Positions 35,133 through 46,332 of a stretch of 64,000 bases of DNA are shown here, one piece after another. The DNA is from Blastomyces gilchristii SLH14081 (Eukaryota > Ascomycota > Eurotiomycetes > Onygenales > Ajellomycetaceae). The stretch covers positions 1,688,799 through 1,752,798 of the forward strand of contig NW_003101671.1 of NCBI RefSeq assembly GCF_000003855.2, read 5' to 3'. Below the pieces are notes generated by a model. That model saw only the letters and a program-made list of their open reading frames with translations, did no database searches and was not told the DNA's origin. Every line of letters begins with the position of its first letter. Position 1 is the stretch's first letter. A program made the translations under genes and the position numbers.

Positions 35133-36574
35133 GAAAGAAAAAGCACAACGCGAAAGGAGAGAAAAAAGCAAAGGAAGCGTTTCTATAATAATAACTGATG
35201 GAGCTCTTCGGAACCCACTCCAGTTTGCTCGAGAGCTTGCTTCCTGGACCCTTATTTCAAGGTTTACCACCTCAGCGCGTCTACGGAGTACTTAAAGCCC
35301 TAGGTACGCCATTGATGGCCCTCTTGCTAACCAGACACTCAGGGCAGAAGGATGATGATATCCACCCAGTCAAAATGGCGTTCCGCTATTGTGTACAGTT
35401 ACATGCAACATGCACATGTTGAGCCTCCTCCGTCTACCTAACTATATATATTGGTTTCGGATATGCCGCTTATGGAATCCTCTGTGTGGGCCGTCCTGAT
35501 ATGAATTCGGTACAATTCGGGCTACTGGCTGCTTTACCCTTCCGAAGGCTTTTGCTTTTCGTTAACCACGCCTCACAACTCACCTGCAGGATGGGATGCC
35601 CCCAGGTACGGAGCACTCCAAAGAAAGACCCATCTGTGCGGAAATGTGAGAGCAGTTTTAGTGTCTGAAACTTCTCAGGGACAGCTGCGGCAGTAGTTTA
35701 CGGAAGAGTACTCCGTACTACTGTTGCTACTGTACTGCACAAATGGCGAAAGCCCCTTGGGTGTATCGCTCTTTGGAATTGGGAATTAATCCTACTTTGA
35801 GAACTATCGAACCCATATCTCTCTCTCTCCGTTGGGGATGATAAATATTTCCTAGGCTGGCCATACCAATTCATCAAGCCATTCATTCATTCACGCTTGG
35901 TTTACAAGCAAAACTTTAACTTTCTTATTTATATTTACATTTTTATTTTTCAATGTTTTCTATTCAGTCCTGCTTACCCTTCGCAGACCGGGCCCCAGGC
36001 GCCCCCTTGGCCTAAAAGTACATGTATGTATGTACATGTACATGTACATGGACTAGACATACAGCGTACTTCAGCACATCATCTCTATGAATGTGTAGTT
36101 ACTCTGTACTCCGTATTTTAGAGGGAGTGATAAAGTTGAACATGTGTTCAGAAAAGTGGGTCGAAAGTTGACACACACCAACATTCAACTGTAACCCGCC
36201 TTGGCCTAGAAACGCGGCATACGGATGGGGGGGTCCCTTGTTGTATATTAATTGTATGTATGTACACATCACCACCGCTACCACCAGAAAAAAACCACCA
36301 AGCCCCAGTGTCTGGAAATTGATAAATAGACCACTCACCCACTTCACTGGCTGCATCCACATAATGATTTAGTCAGGCAGCAAGGCATATATATAATAAC
36401 AGCTCAGTGGATTCCCCACTCATAGAGCATCGAGGAACTTGCGGTCAAGCCCAGGGAGGAGAACAGAAAAAAAAAAAAAGAAGAAAAGAAAAGAAAAGAA
36501 AAGAAAAGAGGCCAAATGCAAAAACTGATTTTGAAGACAGGGTAGTTATCGTTTCTGCCCGCACGTACGGAGTA
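33779..36574. repeat. cluster of six TACTCCGTA / TACGGAGTA 9-mers
   Basis: Exact copies are at 33779, 34400, 35282, 35709, 36107 and 36566. Five further exact copies are at 12566, 44305, 60934, 60974 and 63394. Several are flanked so that the site reads GTAC-TCC-GTAC, an inverted repeat around three bases. No copy lies in a called exon. Confidence 0.85.
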
Positions 36575-37754
36575 CTTATTATTATTATTATCAGAGACAT
36601 GCACATGCATCAAGACAGCAGCTGTTTTACTAACCTTTATTCCTAAGTTGAAGAATTGCGTGTCACGATTATCCTCGCTCGAACTCGAGTTAAGCGCAAA
36701 CACCACACAACACACACACTCAGTCAGGATACGAAACGCAGGAGCGGAAGTCTTCTAGCCAGCCCCAGCCAGCGTAGCAAGCTCTTCCCGTCGGTTCGAA
36801 GAGCGGCGATCGCTCTGCAGTTTGACCATGACGCTGCTTGTTACACGCGTCGGCAAAGAAGAGGAAGAAGAAGAAGAAGAAGGAGGAGGAGGGAAATATA
36901 GCTCCTGTCTGTCAAGGGAACCTGAACAAACGGCCTCACGGACAGCGCCTACCTATCCGGCTACGGGCTCGTGAGCCTTCACCTCCATCTCGCTCTTCCT
37001 CCTCCTCCTCCTCCTCCTCCTCGATGAATCAAGTCTACTTATAAGTACTACATCGATTTGACTCGCCCGGACTGGCGCTACAACCTTGAAGCACATTAGG
37101 TCCCCCTCCCCCCTTTCCCCTTTCCCCTTTCCCGCCTCCCCTCCTTTATATATCGTTGACCCTAGAAACTTCGAGCAAAAAGTTACTAAACCCCTTACAT
37201 AAAATAAAACTGGAGCGTTGACATCTCTGTTTCCCATAAAAATAAAAGTCTTTACTACAGCGTTTCTCCGAATATTTCACCAATATGTATATATGTATAT
37301 ATATAATTGAAGGGGGATATATTGCATATTATTACCTGGTAAGAGAAAGAAAATAGAAAGAAACCAAGTACATAGACATATACACCTTATCTCTCTCCAT
37401 TTGGTCCCTTTAGTACACTACAATACAGTCGATCATGAATAACACAAAATGCCAGCACGCGCGGTAAACAGCAATTAAAACAGCTACAACGCGCCGTAGA
37501 ATAAAATAAAAACGTAAAGGAAAATAAAAATAAAAATAAAAAAAGATGGGCCCATAAAAGGGACACTCCCGCTAACCACCGAACTGATCTCACATGGATA
37601 TCCAGTTAGGCAAAAAAAGGAAGCGAATCGGCAAAGACAAGAATTCAGAATCAAGGGGAAGACCGTAGGCAACAACCGAGACAGTAAAATATCTTTGTCA
37701 ATACGATATTGGTAACCTAAAATTACAGGACTCTGTCTAGGAGGAAAGCGTCGT

Positions 37755-38917
37755 TTACGCCGGGCTTGCCGATCTAGATGCACTTGGATGTTCCACACCA
37801 TATAGGGCCTTATACTGATGCATGTATTGATCCTTTTCTTCAAGTGCCATTCGTTGGTATTTCTGTGGAATCTTACTGTCAGCTTCACGTACAAATTCTG
37901 GAGATTTGCTAGAATGTAGGGACGGCGTGGACGCCAGGTGGCCAAAAAGGGAAATAGGAACGCCACAAAATTGAAGAAAGATTGCATACCTCCTTCTCAC
38001 TCTCTGACAAGGCTCGCCATAACTCTGCAGATTTCTTCATCCGGTCAGTGGTGGACACATCTCCACTTGCAGATACTTCCTTCACGAAATGCATGTATGC
38101 ATTGGCAGGTCGTTTTGGCTGTCTCTCATCCGCAATCTCCATGAAACCTCTCTTCTTATTCAACAATCGGCGAAGCTTCCGGCGGGCAGCGTTGGCCTCC
38201 TTGATCTGAAGCGGGGTGTGCCTATTCACCCAGTCGCGGAACCCGGCTTTGTTTGCAGCCCGGTTCGATTCCGCGATTTCATCAAGGCGCTAATGGATCC
38301 ATTAGCACTCATCGAGCCTTGGGCAAGGGACTTCAATAGTAAGTAAGACGGGGATTTCATCGTACCTGGCGCTCCGCTGGGTCCAGATTCCTGTAGGCTT
38401 CAGAAATGCCTGCAAACTGCTTGTGCTGTTGTTGCAGGAGGATGTACGCTGTCTCTGGTAGACCCTTCGGGGGATCAAGTGCTGTGGCCTTCAGATTTGC
38501 AATCTCCTCTCTAGCCTTCTTCTTCTCCAAAGCTTCCTTTTGCTTTTCGGTCAGTTGCTTTCGCTTCGGGGCTGCTTTGACCTTGGCCTTGGTGGACTTT
38601 TTAGCAGCGCTCGTAGCCGTCTTTTTCGTGGTCGTAGACTTTTTTCTTGTTCCAGTGGCAGTTGATTTTTTCGAAGTTGCAGCATCACCGGATTTGGCTC
38701 CCCGGGCAGCTGTCGCAAATGTTTGCTTCGAGAGTATTGGGAGAGTGCGACGGAAGAGGCGGGCGTTCGATGAAGCTGAGAGATTTAGAGCAAAAACGAT
38801 AGTGGAGGAGTACGTCGGGGCATTGTTAACAGCCACACGAGCCTTAGTGGCAATGGCTTCAACTAAGTTCACGCATCTCAGGAGCACACGACCACGACGG
38901 GCGAGGACGAAAGCCAT
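37755..38917 (-). CDS. mitochondrial-type HMG-box DNA-binding protein
   Basis: Three exons, complement(37755..37862, 37990..38289, 38366..38917), give 319 residues. The N-terminus is basic and rich in Arg/Ala/Ser, with a likely mitochondrial presequence (to about residue 75), then a Ser/Thr/Lys/Ala-rich linker. Two HMG-like regions follow. The first is degenerate (about 150-215, PPKGLPETAYILL...AYRNLDPAERQ). The second is clear (about 237-305, QPKRPANAYMHFVKE...LWRALSESEKEKYQRMALEEKDQYMHQY). Two boxes plus a presequence resemble Abf2/mtHMG nucleoid packaging proteins. Introns are 76 and 127 nt with GTACGA..TTAG and GTATGC..ACAG; the last join completes helix 3 of the second box. It is divergent from prp5 with a 566-bp shared upstream region. 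Mitochondrial location is inferred from composition only. Confidence 0.88.
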
Positions 38918-39483
38918 TGTCGAGATGAGTATATTAGAAGGTGCAGCTAGAAATCAGGTGGGCATTGACAAACGAAACAAGTCAATGGGATGGGCTAAGT
39001 CGCGCAATGCCGTCTGTCAAGTTATTGTATTCGAACTCTCTCCTTTATCAACGTGATAATACTAAGGGTGTGATGAAATGTTGTCGCTTGGGATTCATCA
39101 AGGGAGGTTGGTTTGTTTGGGGTCAGCCGAAAACAGGAAAGCGCCGGTACTCCTCGTCTAGCCTCTTTAGGAATAGGGTTGCCAAGATATTAAAATGCGG
39201 CTCTTGATCCGACTCAACCCTCCAAGGCTGATGGCAACAAAACTTCTTCTTCCACGTACAAACCAGTCAGTCGTGTTGCCTCAAGTAGCTGTTGAAAAAG
39301 CGCATATTGACAGCAAATACCGGCAGTATCATTATCGAATACTTTCCTTTGCTCACTGCGAGGATTATGGGGGCCATCTAAGCGTCCTTTCTCTTTGCGC
39401 AAAGCTAACCGCAGTCGTGCACTCTCCACATTGCTTTGGAGTTATCCAGCAGTAATATCTCACTCACAAATTTGGCCTACGAG
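38918..39483. promoter_or_regulatory. bidirectional promoter HMG gene / prp5
   Basis: This 566-bp spacer separates divergent genes. Short open frames here have no domain support. No specific binding site can be assigned. Confidence 0.4.
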
Positions 39484-42400
39484 ATGGCTCGGGACACTCG
39501 CTCACCATCGCCTGTAGGCAGCACCCACTCGTTAAAACGGAGTCGCAGGGATGAGGACCGGAATGAGAGAAGCCGGCGAGATGATGTGAAGGGACATCGC
39601 AGGTCCCGAAGTCCCGACGTAAGTTTCATTGCTATCCAATTGCCATGTCCAGGAAGTTAACAGCTAACATGTTCTTCTTTGAAGAGGCGATATCGCGACC
39701 GCGACCGAAATTCCTACCGCAGGCGAGATCGCTCGCGCGATGATTATCGAGACGACCGACGGGATGAAGACACATATCGCCCCAGTAAGAGAGACCGCTC
39801 CAGAACCAGATATCTCTCGCGGGACCTTGATGACGATAGGGACTACCGTCGGAGAAGCCGCGACAGGGACCATCGAAGCAGGCGAGATGAATCACGTGAT
39901 AGGGGACGGAGACGACGGGGTGACTCTACTGACTCCAAGCGCGATTATAGACGGGACGATAGCAGAGAACGAGCTGCTACCAAGGGTTCTGGCGTGAGAC
40001 CTCAAGAGGTGAGTGCCAGCAAGGCATCCTTTTAACGGGCATGAAATTATCCTAACATTGATGTATAGACGTCGAAGCCTTCTACGCCAACTCCTGCTCC
40101 CGCCCAAACAGATGAGGAAAAGAAGGCTGAAAGACGAGCAAAATTCCAAGCTTGGAAGGAAAAGGTCGCCGCGGAACGGGAGCGGAAAGAGAAAGAACTT
40201 GCAGCATCAGGTGGCGCACGCAGCATACTTGATGAGATTGATAAGAGAGCAGCATCGTTCCAAAAGGCGACCCCTGAAGCTCCTGTTACCCCTCCGACAA
40301 CTACAACCACACCTACCCCGTATGCTGGGAAGTTCGATCCCAAGGCCATTGCAAAAAAGGCTACTGCGCCATCTCCAGAACCGTCTTTACTGGGCAAGGA
40401 CATAGCCGTTCCAAGTATCGCTACGTCCTCTGCAACATCCACTTATTCGATTGCAGGGAACAAGGCTAACAAATCTTCAGTTTCTGCAAGCGCTCCTCCT
40501 GGTAGGCATCTAGTTCCCAATCCCTATTCCCTTATAGTTCCTTCACATTTCAATCCTGGCTTAACCAACTCACTAACCTCAACGCCTTCAGTATCTACTA
40601 CCTTTAAAGCCCGCGGAAACATAGGTGGCTTTGGTATAGGCGTTAAAGCAACGGCAGAGTTAGATAAACCTTCGTCCAAGCGAGCTTTAGATTTTGGCGA
40701 TGAAGAATCTACTCAGAGGAAGCTGGCAAAGCTTCCCGACCCTTCCTTAGAAGATACAGCTGAAGAGCATGCCAACGAGACAGTCGATGGTGCTGGCGAG
40801 GATGAAGACGACGATGTTGATATTCAAGATGACGGAACAGAGGAGGAGAATGCAGCTGCTGCAAGAGCAGCGGCAGAAAAGCGAGAAGAACGACTACAGA
40901 GCCAAGGTATTAACCGGCAAACGCAGTTCGATGTTCAACCCGAAGGTGCGGCCTCTACCACTCCAAATGGCGATGTTGCCATGACAGGTGACGCTCAAAC
41001 TGCCACTCTTCCCGTCGCAATGGACGTGGAAGAGGAAGAGACTGACCCATTAGATGCATTCATGTCTGGTCTTGCCGAATCTGCCGCAGCTCAAGACGCT
41101 CGGAACGGGACGAACTTCTCAAAGTTTAAACTACCCAAACCTGAAGCAATTTTTGGAGACGAAGATGATGTAGATTTAAAAGCAATTGACCCAGAGGCCG
41201 ATGATTTCCTAGCCATTACCAGCAAAGCAAGGAAGAAGAAAGATCTACCTCCCATAAACCACGAGAAAATGAACTACGAACCCTTCCGTAAAGATTTCTA
41301 CACCGAACCGGTTGACCTATCAGAGCTTACGGACGAGGAAGTTGCAGCACTGAGATTAGAACTTGATGGTATAAAAGTGCGTGGCGTCGATGTCCCGAAA
41401 CCTGTTCAGAAATGGTCTCAATGTGGACTTGGAGTGCAGACACTGGATGTCATTCGGAAACTTAACTATGAAAATCCGACGTCAATCCAATCGCAAGCAA
41501 TTCCAGCAATCATGTCCGGAAGAGATGTGATAGGAGTAGCAAAAACTGGATCTGGCAAGACGATCGCATTTTTGCTCCCAATGTTCAGACATATCATGGA
41601 TCAACGGCCCTTAGAGAACATGGAAGGACCAATAGGATTGATTATGACCCCGACCCGAGAACTGGCGACTCAAATCCATAAAGAATGCAAACCATTCCTA
41701 AAAGCCTTGAGTCTTCGAGCGGTTTGTGCATATGGGGGAGCTCCTATCAAGGACCAAATTGCCGAACTAAAACGCGGGGCAGAAATTGTTGTTTGCACGC
41801 CTGGTAGAATGATAGATCTCCTCGCCGCAAATGCTGGGCGAGTAACTAATTTACGACGAGTTACGTACGTTGTACTAGACGAGGCGGACAGAATGTTCGA
41901 TATGGGCTTCGAACCCCAAGTAATGAGAATTCTAGGGAATGTTCGACCACAACGACAAACTGTTTTATTTTCGGCCACCTTCCCCCGTAACATGGAAGCC
42001 CTTGCGCGCAAAACTTTAACCAAGCCTGTGGAAATCATTGTTGGTGGAAGAAGTGTTGTTGCACCAGAAATTACACAGGTTGTGGAAGTCCGCAACGAAG
42101 ATACTAAATTTGTGCGACTCCTAGCACTGCTAGGTGACCTTTATGCAGATGACAAAAACGAGGATGCGCGCGCCTTGATATTTGTCGATCGACAGGAGGC
42201 TGCCGATGGTCTTCTCCGAGACTTAATGCATAAAGGTTACCCCTGCATGTCCATTCACGGAGGTAAAGATCAAGTTGATCGAGACTCTACAATCGACGAC
42301 TTCAAAGCTGGTGTATTCCCTATCCTGATTGCCACCTCCGTTGCAGCTCGCGGTCTGGATGTGAAACAGTTAAAACTTGTCGTTAACTACGATGCACCCA

Positions 42401-43411
42401 ACCATCTTGAAGATTATGTTCACCGAGCTGGTCGTACGGGACGGGCGGGCAACACTGGAACTGCCGTGACGTTTTTAACTGAAGACCAAGAAAGATATTC
42501 AGTAGATATCTCCAAGGCATTGAAACAGAGCGGGCAACCAGTACCAGAACCCGTGCAGAAGCTGGTCAATTCGTTTATTGAAAAAGTCAAAGCAGGTAAA
42601 GAGAAGGCTAGTGGTTCCGGTTTTGGCGGGAAAGGCCTGGAGCGTCTCGACCAGGAGCGTGATGCGGCTCGCAATCGCGAGCGGAAAACGTATAAGACCG
42701 GCGAAGAGGGTGAAGAGGAAGAAAGGGACGAAAAGAAAGACAAGAAAGACGACCTGTTTGCCAAAGCAGCATCTGCTGTGCAAGCTGCATCCACGCCGGC
42801 ACCGACACCAGGCGTGCCTAAAGGTATCGACCTGGATGGCAAGATTACTGTCCACAAGACCGAAAAGCCTGTTCCGACTTCGACGAATAATCCTCTCGAC
42901 AGAGTTGGCTCTGCGGTGGCTGATATCCATGCCCGATTGAACAAGGCTGGCGTGATGAGGTCCGGTGTTCCTATTGACAATAAGGGACCTGATGCCGGAG
43001 CATTCCACGCTACGCTAGAAATCAACGACTTTCCCCGTAAGTTACTCTTTGAGTTTCCATTACCATTTAACTTCTTTTCATCCCATCCTTCTCCTTGTTC
43101 ATATATACAGGAACTAACAAAGATCATCAACTACAGAGAAAGCCAGATGGGCCGTCACCAACCGTACCAACGTCGCCAAGATCCTCGAGGCCACGGGTAC
43201 ATCCATCACGACCAAGGGCAGCTTCTATCCTGCAGGCAAGGAACCACAGCCGGGCGAAAATCCGAAACTTTACATCCTTGTTGAAGGAGATACGGAATTG
43301 GTAGTTACTAATGCCATGCGGGAACTCATGCGTCTGTTGAAGGAGGGAACAATTGCTGCCGTAGACAGTGAAGCTAGAGCTCCGACGACTGGTAGATATA
43401 ACGTTGTATAG
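39484..43411 (+). CDS. prp5: pre-mRNA-processing DEAD-box ATP-dependent RNA helicase Prp5
   Basis: Five exons (39484..39618, 39685..40008, 40069..40501, 40592..43036, 43137..43411) give 1,203 residues. Prp5 acts at the U2 snRNP-branch-site step of prespliceosome assembly. The N-terminus is an Arg/Asp/Ser-rich RS-like region (about residues 1-150). After it come an acidic region containing DPLDAFM, the typical Prp5 pre-core motif, and the helicase core: Q motif ([11 protein letters not shown]), AKTGSGKT (about 613), PTRELA, DEAD (about 727), SAT (about 757), ARGLD and HRAGRTGR (about 907). The C-terminal KH-like tail continues through the last intron. The acceptor at 43136 rather than the earlier AG at 43110 restores the conserved [14 protein letters not shown] and ...[14 protein letters not shown]. 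All motifs are intact. Introns are 60-100 nt. Confidence 0.96.
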
Positions 43412-44140
43412 AACAATTTGCTCTTTTCGCGTTTTTCGTATCGGTATTCTTATCGTTAATGTCACTTGTTACTGTGTTTGTTGTTACAATGGGCGGCATT
43501 TCTATTCTATTTGGCAACTCGTGTCTTTCTTTTTTTTTTTTTTTCTCTCTTTTCCTTTTTTCAATAAATCGACAGAGCATAAAGCATATCATCAGCTGGG
43601 AAACTTGGGTGTTGCTTTCCACCATTTTGGTGAAGCGATATTATTATTTACCCCATGTCTGATTCCAAAAAAGAATATATAACTTTTTTGCCTCCTCATT
43701 TTGATTCATCTCTTAACCCGGCGATACATACATGCCCAAAGTAGAGCAGAACTTACTACCTCCAGACATGTAACTTTCTTTGACAGCTATCATTGAATCA
43801 TCACTAACACAATTCGTACATGGTGTTGAATAACAAGAGGCGGGTATACTTAGATTTCGCCCGCAAGTAGGATCCTCGTTCGGGGCGGCGGAGCGGCCCA
43901 GAGCCAGTAAAGTTCGTATGGACGTATAGTAGAGGGTAAATACCTAGGGTAGGTAAACCCGGTGAGAAGTTAAAAAGGAGAGGTATTCATTCATACCTAG
44001 GGAGTTTACAAAGAGGAGCGAAGCAAAAACAAGGAAGGTTAAATAAAATATGGAAAGCAGACGATCCCAAACCAAAAGAATAATGGAAGGAAAAGAAAAA
44101 TTCAAAACGCCATGTTTATGGCCAACGCTGAGAGTATCAC

Positions 44141-44222
<82 letters not shown>

Positions 44223-44432
44223 GAAAATAGATGAAGACTATGTCGGGCTTGCTGGCGCCCATAGCTCTATTGCACTGATCTGGGAGACGGAAATATATAA
44301 ATCCTACGGAGTATGAAGGCCGAGAGGTAGGGTAGGAAGATCACATGTGCAGTTAAAAAAAACAAAAATAAAAACAAAAATAAAAATAAAAATAAAAATA
44401 AAAATAAAAAATAGAAAATAAAAAATACAAAC
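43412..44432. other. convergent 3' flanks with long homopolymer
   Basis: This 1.0-kb spacer contains a T-run (43520-43543), an A47 homopolymer (44143-44189) running into (GA)n (to 44220), one TACGGAGTA (44305-44313) and an (AAAATA)n tract (about 44354-44428) next to the stop of the following minus-strand gene. No gene is seen. Confidence 0.6.
44143..44220. repeat. A47 followed by (GA)n
   Basis: There are 47 consecutive A residues and then about 16 GA dinucleotides. Confidence 0.95.
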
Positions 44433-44987
44433 TCAATCCCACCTCCTCACCGCAGCGGTCGCATCCGCCTCCCTCGTCGCACGGTTATGACGACTCGCCT
44501 CATCAAGCGTCTCATTCCTCGTCTGCGCCTTCTGGGCCGCGAGCTGTGAGCTTAGCTTGCCCTTCTTTGCAGACAAGGACTGTTTTGCGGCTCGTTCCTG
44601 TAGAATACAAGGCATTAAACCAAAGTATTAGTTAAAAGGATATTCAAATTCCGAGGTATATTCGCGGATGAGATCAAAAGATGAGATCAAAAGATGAGAT
44701 CGAAAGATTGTGTGAAAAGGATCCCAAAAAAAGAAAAAAAAAAAAAAAAAAGGTAGGTATAGAGAACTGACCTCTGCGGCACGGGCAGCAGCATTCCGCG
44801 GGTCTTCCGTCCTTTGACCCGGGCCTGGGCCACCTCCTGGGCCACCACCTAGAGTCCTCCCTGCGCTGGCGTTGCGCGGTAGTGAGGCGCGGGGTGCCTG
44901 GGGAGGGTTTGGATTTGTTCCTAGGACCCTACCTGGTTGCGCAAAGGGTTCTGTTGGGTTGGCGCTCTTAGAGCAGAAGCTTCCCAT
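44433..44987 (-). CDS. small protein with predicted N-myristoylation/palmitoylation
   Basis: Two exons, complement(44433..44597, 44772..44987), give 126 residues. The first residues, MGSFCSKSANP, fit an N-myristoylation site (Gly2 exposed, Ser at 6) with a neighbouring palmitoylatable Cys5, a standard dual-acylation signal for plasma- or endo-membrane attachment. The middle is Pro/Gly-rich (GGGPGGGPGPG); the C-terminal half is a charged, Ala-rich helix (ARAAEERAAKQSLSAKKGKL...ATAAVRRWD). The 174-nt intron (GTCAGT..CTACAG) joins GAG and GAA codons inside this helix and contains an A-run. I do not recognise a named family. It is divergent from the ZafA-like gene. Localisation is inferred from the N-terminus only. 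Confidence 0.78.
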
Positions 44988-45601
44988 GACTGCTGGGGAA
45001 TAGTGGACGGGAGGAGTTTCGGGCCGTGGCTGTTTTTATGTTTCCACGAATTCGGTTCCGTTCTTCTATCCTTCTTTTTTTTTTCTCGTCCGGTGGTTTA
45101 GAAGTGCTATCTAGCGCCGGGAACGGAAGAAGGTGGGGGAAGGGAGCGGGATTGTGACAGATGGGGGGGTTGTTATGGATGGGGCCGCCGTGTAACCGGT
45201 TGTTGGATAAACGTTAATCGAGGTGACAGGGAAGTACAATGTATGTATGTATGTATATGTATGTACATGTACCTAGGTACGTAGATAATTCAAACGATCG
45301 AAGCTCGTTGCCGGATTGTAGGTATCAGATGAAGCTGTGGAAATTGTGACGTTGTTAAAGGGTTAAGGCGTCTTATGCTTCTTCCCGACAAAGCAGGAAT
45401 CCGGGGTGAGGATCCAGCGGGGAGTTGGAGCTAATTAGGGCTAGCTCCCGCCCAGAGGGAATTGCCTATTCGGGGTGGAAGTTAGGGCTAACCCACCGGG
45501 TGTAGCGTCACGTGGTCTATTCTCGTCAGGGGACCAAAGACGTCTCGAACTTTTCCTATTCCGGTCTGATCTGGGTTCCTATTCCTATTTCCCATTATTA
45601 C

Positions 45602-45673
<72 letters not shown>

Positions 45674-46332
45674 ATCACTACTATTATCCTATTATCAGTA
45701 TATTATTATTGTATATTGCTGCTTGCATCAGAATCCGAATCCCGTAGACATGGCCTTGGTTACCCGCCTTGCTCTCGTTGGGCTATTGTTGCTGTGATGG
45801 CCAAGTCCCCCCCCCCGCCTTGTTCGTGAGTTTTTTTGTTGCTCTGTGCCCGCCAATCGTCGTTTTGCTGTTACTGTTGTTTTTCCCTCCTTACTACTTG
45901 CCTTGCTTTAACTATGGCCCCCAAGGTCCCCGTTGCGCTGCTCTGCGGCTGGTTCGACGCTAGTTTGCTCTGCGGAGGCATCGTCAACCACTTGTGGATT
46001 GCCTTTTTTTTTTTTTTTTTTTTTCCCTGTCTTCCCCGCGCATCTACTACATACCAACTGACTGTGGGATAGCTATGGGGTTTGTGCTTGCGGGATCATA
46101 ATAATAAGGCTGCGTTTTGTGATACGTCGATTCTTCGTTCGTTGCCTTTCCAGTACCTTGGACCCAAGCGTCGACTTACCGGGATCCAGCCTCTGTGAGA
46201 CTACCTAGGTATCTCTCACCTTTCCTTATCCCCGACTACCGGCCATCGATTGGCCACCCGTACCTATCTATGACCCGAACGCAAAAGACAGGCGGTAGGT
46301 TCTGTCTGGAATGCCACTGGGAATCGTTCAAA
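44988..46332. promoter_or_regulatory. shared upstream region of acylated protein gene and zafA-like gene
   Basis: This 1.34-kb divergent spacer holds a (TTA)n tract of about 23 units (45603-45672), a T-run (46004-46024) and two copies of CAAGGT, the core reported for ZafA zinc-response elements: 45922-45927 (plus) and 46155-46160 (minus). Open frames in this region follow the repeat and are not called. Confidence 0.5.
45603..45672. repeat. (ATT)n microsatellite, about 23 units
   Basis: A nearly perfect trinucleotide repeat about 660 bp upstream of the zafA-like start codon. Confidence 0.95.

Larger units (their letters stand above)
32098..37754. other. 5.7-kb gene-empty, microsatellite-rich region
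   Basis: It lies upstream of the giant-protein gene and downstream of the HMG gene. No frame longer than about 110 codons and no recognisable protein or RNA gene is seen. It holds an unusual density of simple repeats: AATA (32361-32387), TA (32520-32537), a GGCARCT-type 7-mer (32817-32849), GGAT (32847-32873), G18 (32984-33001), AAT (33071-33108), a CA/CT pyrimidine tract (33449-33547), several A- and T-runs (33810, 33931, 35098, 36468) with AAAAG units, and a CTC tract (36999-37022). It also has six exact copies of TACTCCGTA or its complement. Confidence 0.6.

Noticed and set aside
43111..43304. Alternative prp5 C-terminus using the acceptor at 43110
   Set aside because: It replaces the conserved Prp5 tail with unrelated Arg/Pro sequence; the acceptor at 43136 restores the family sequence.
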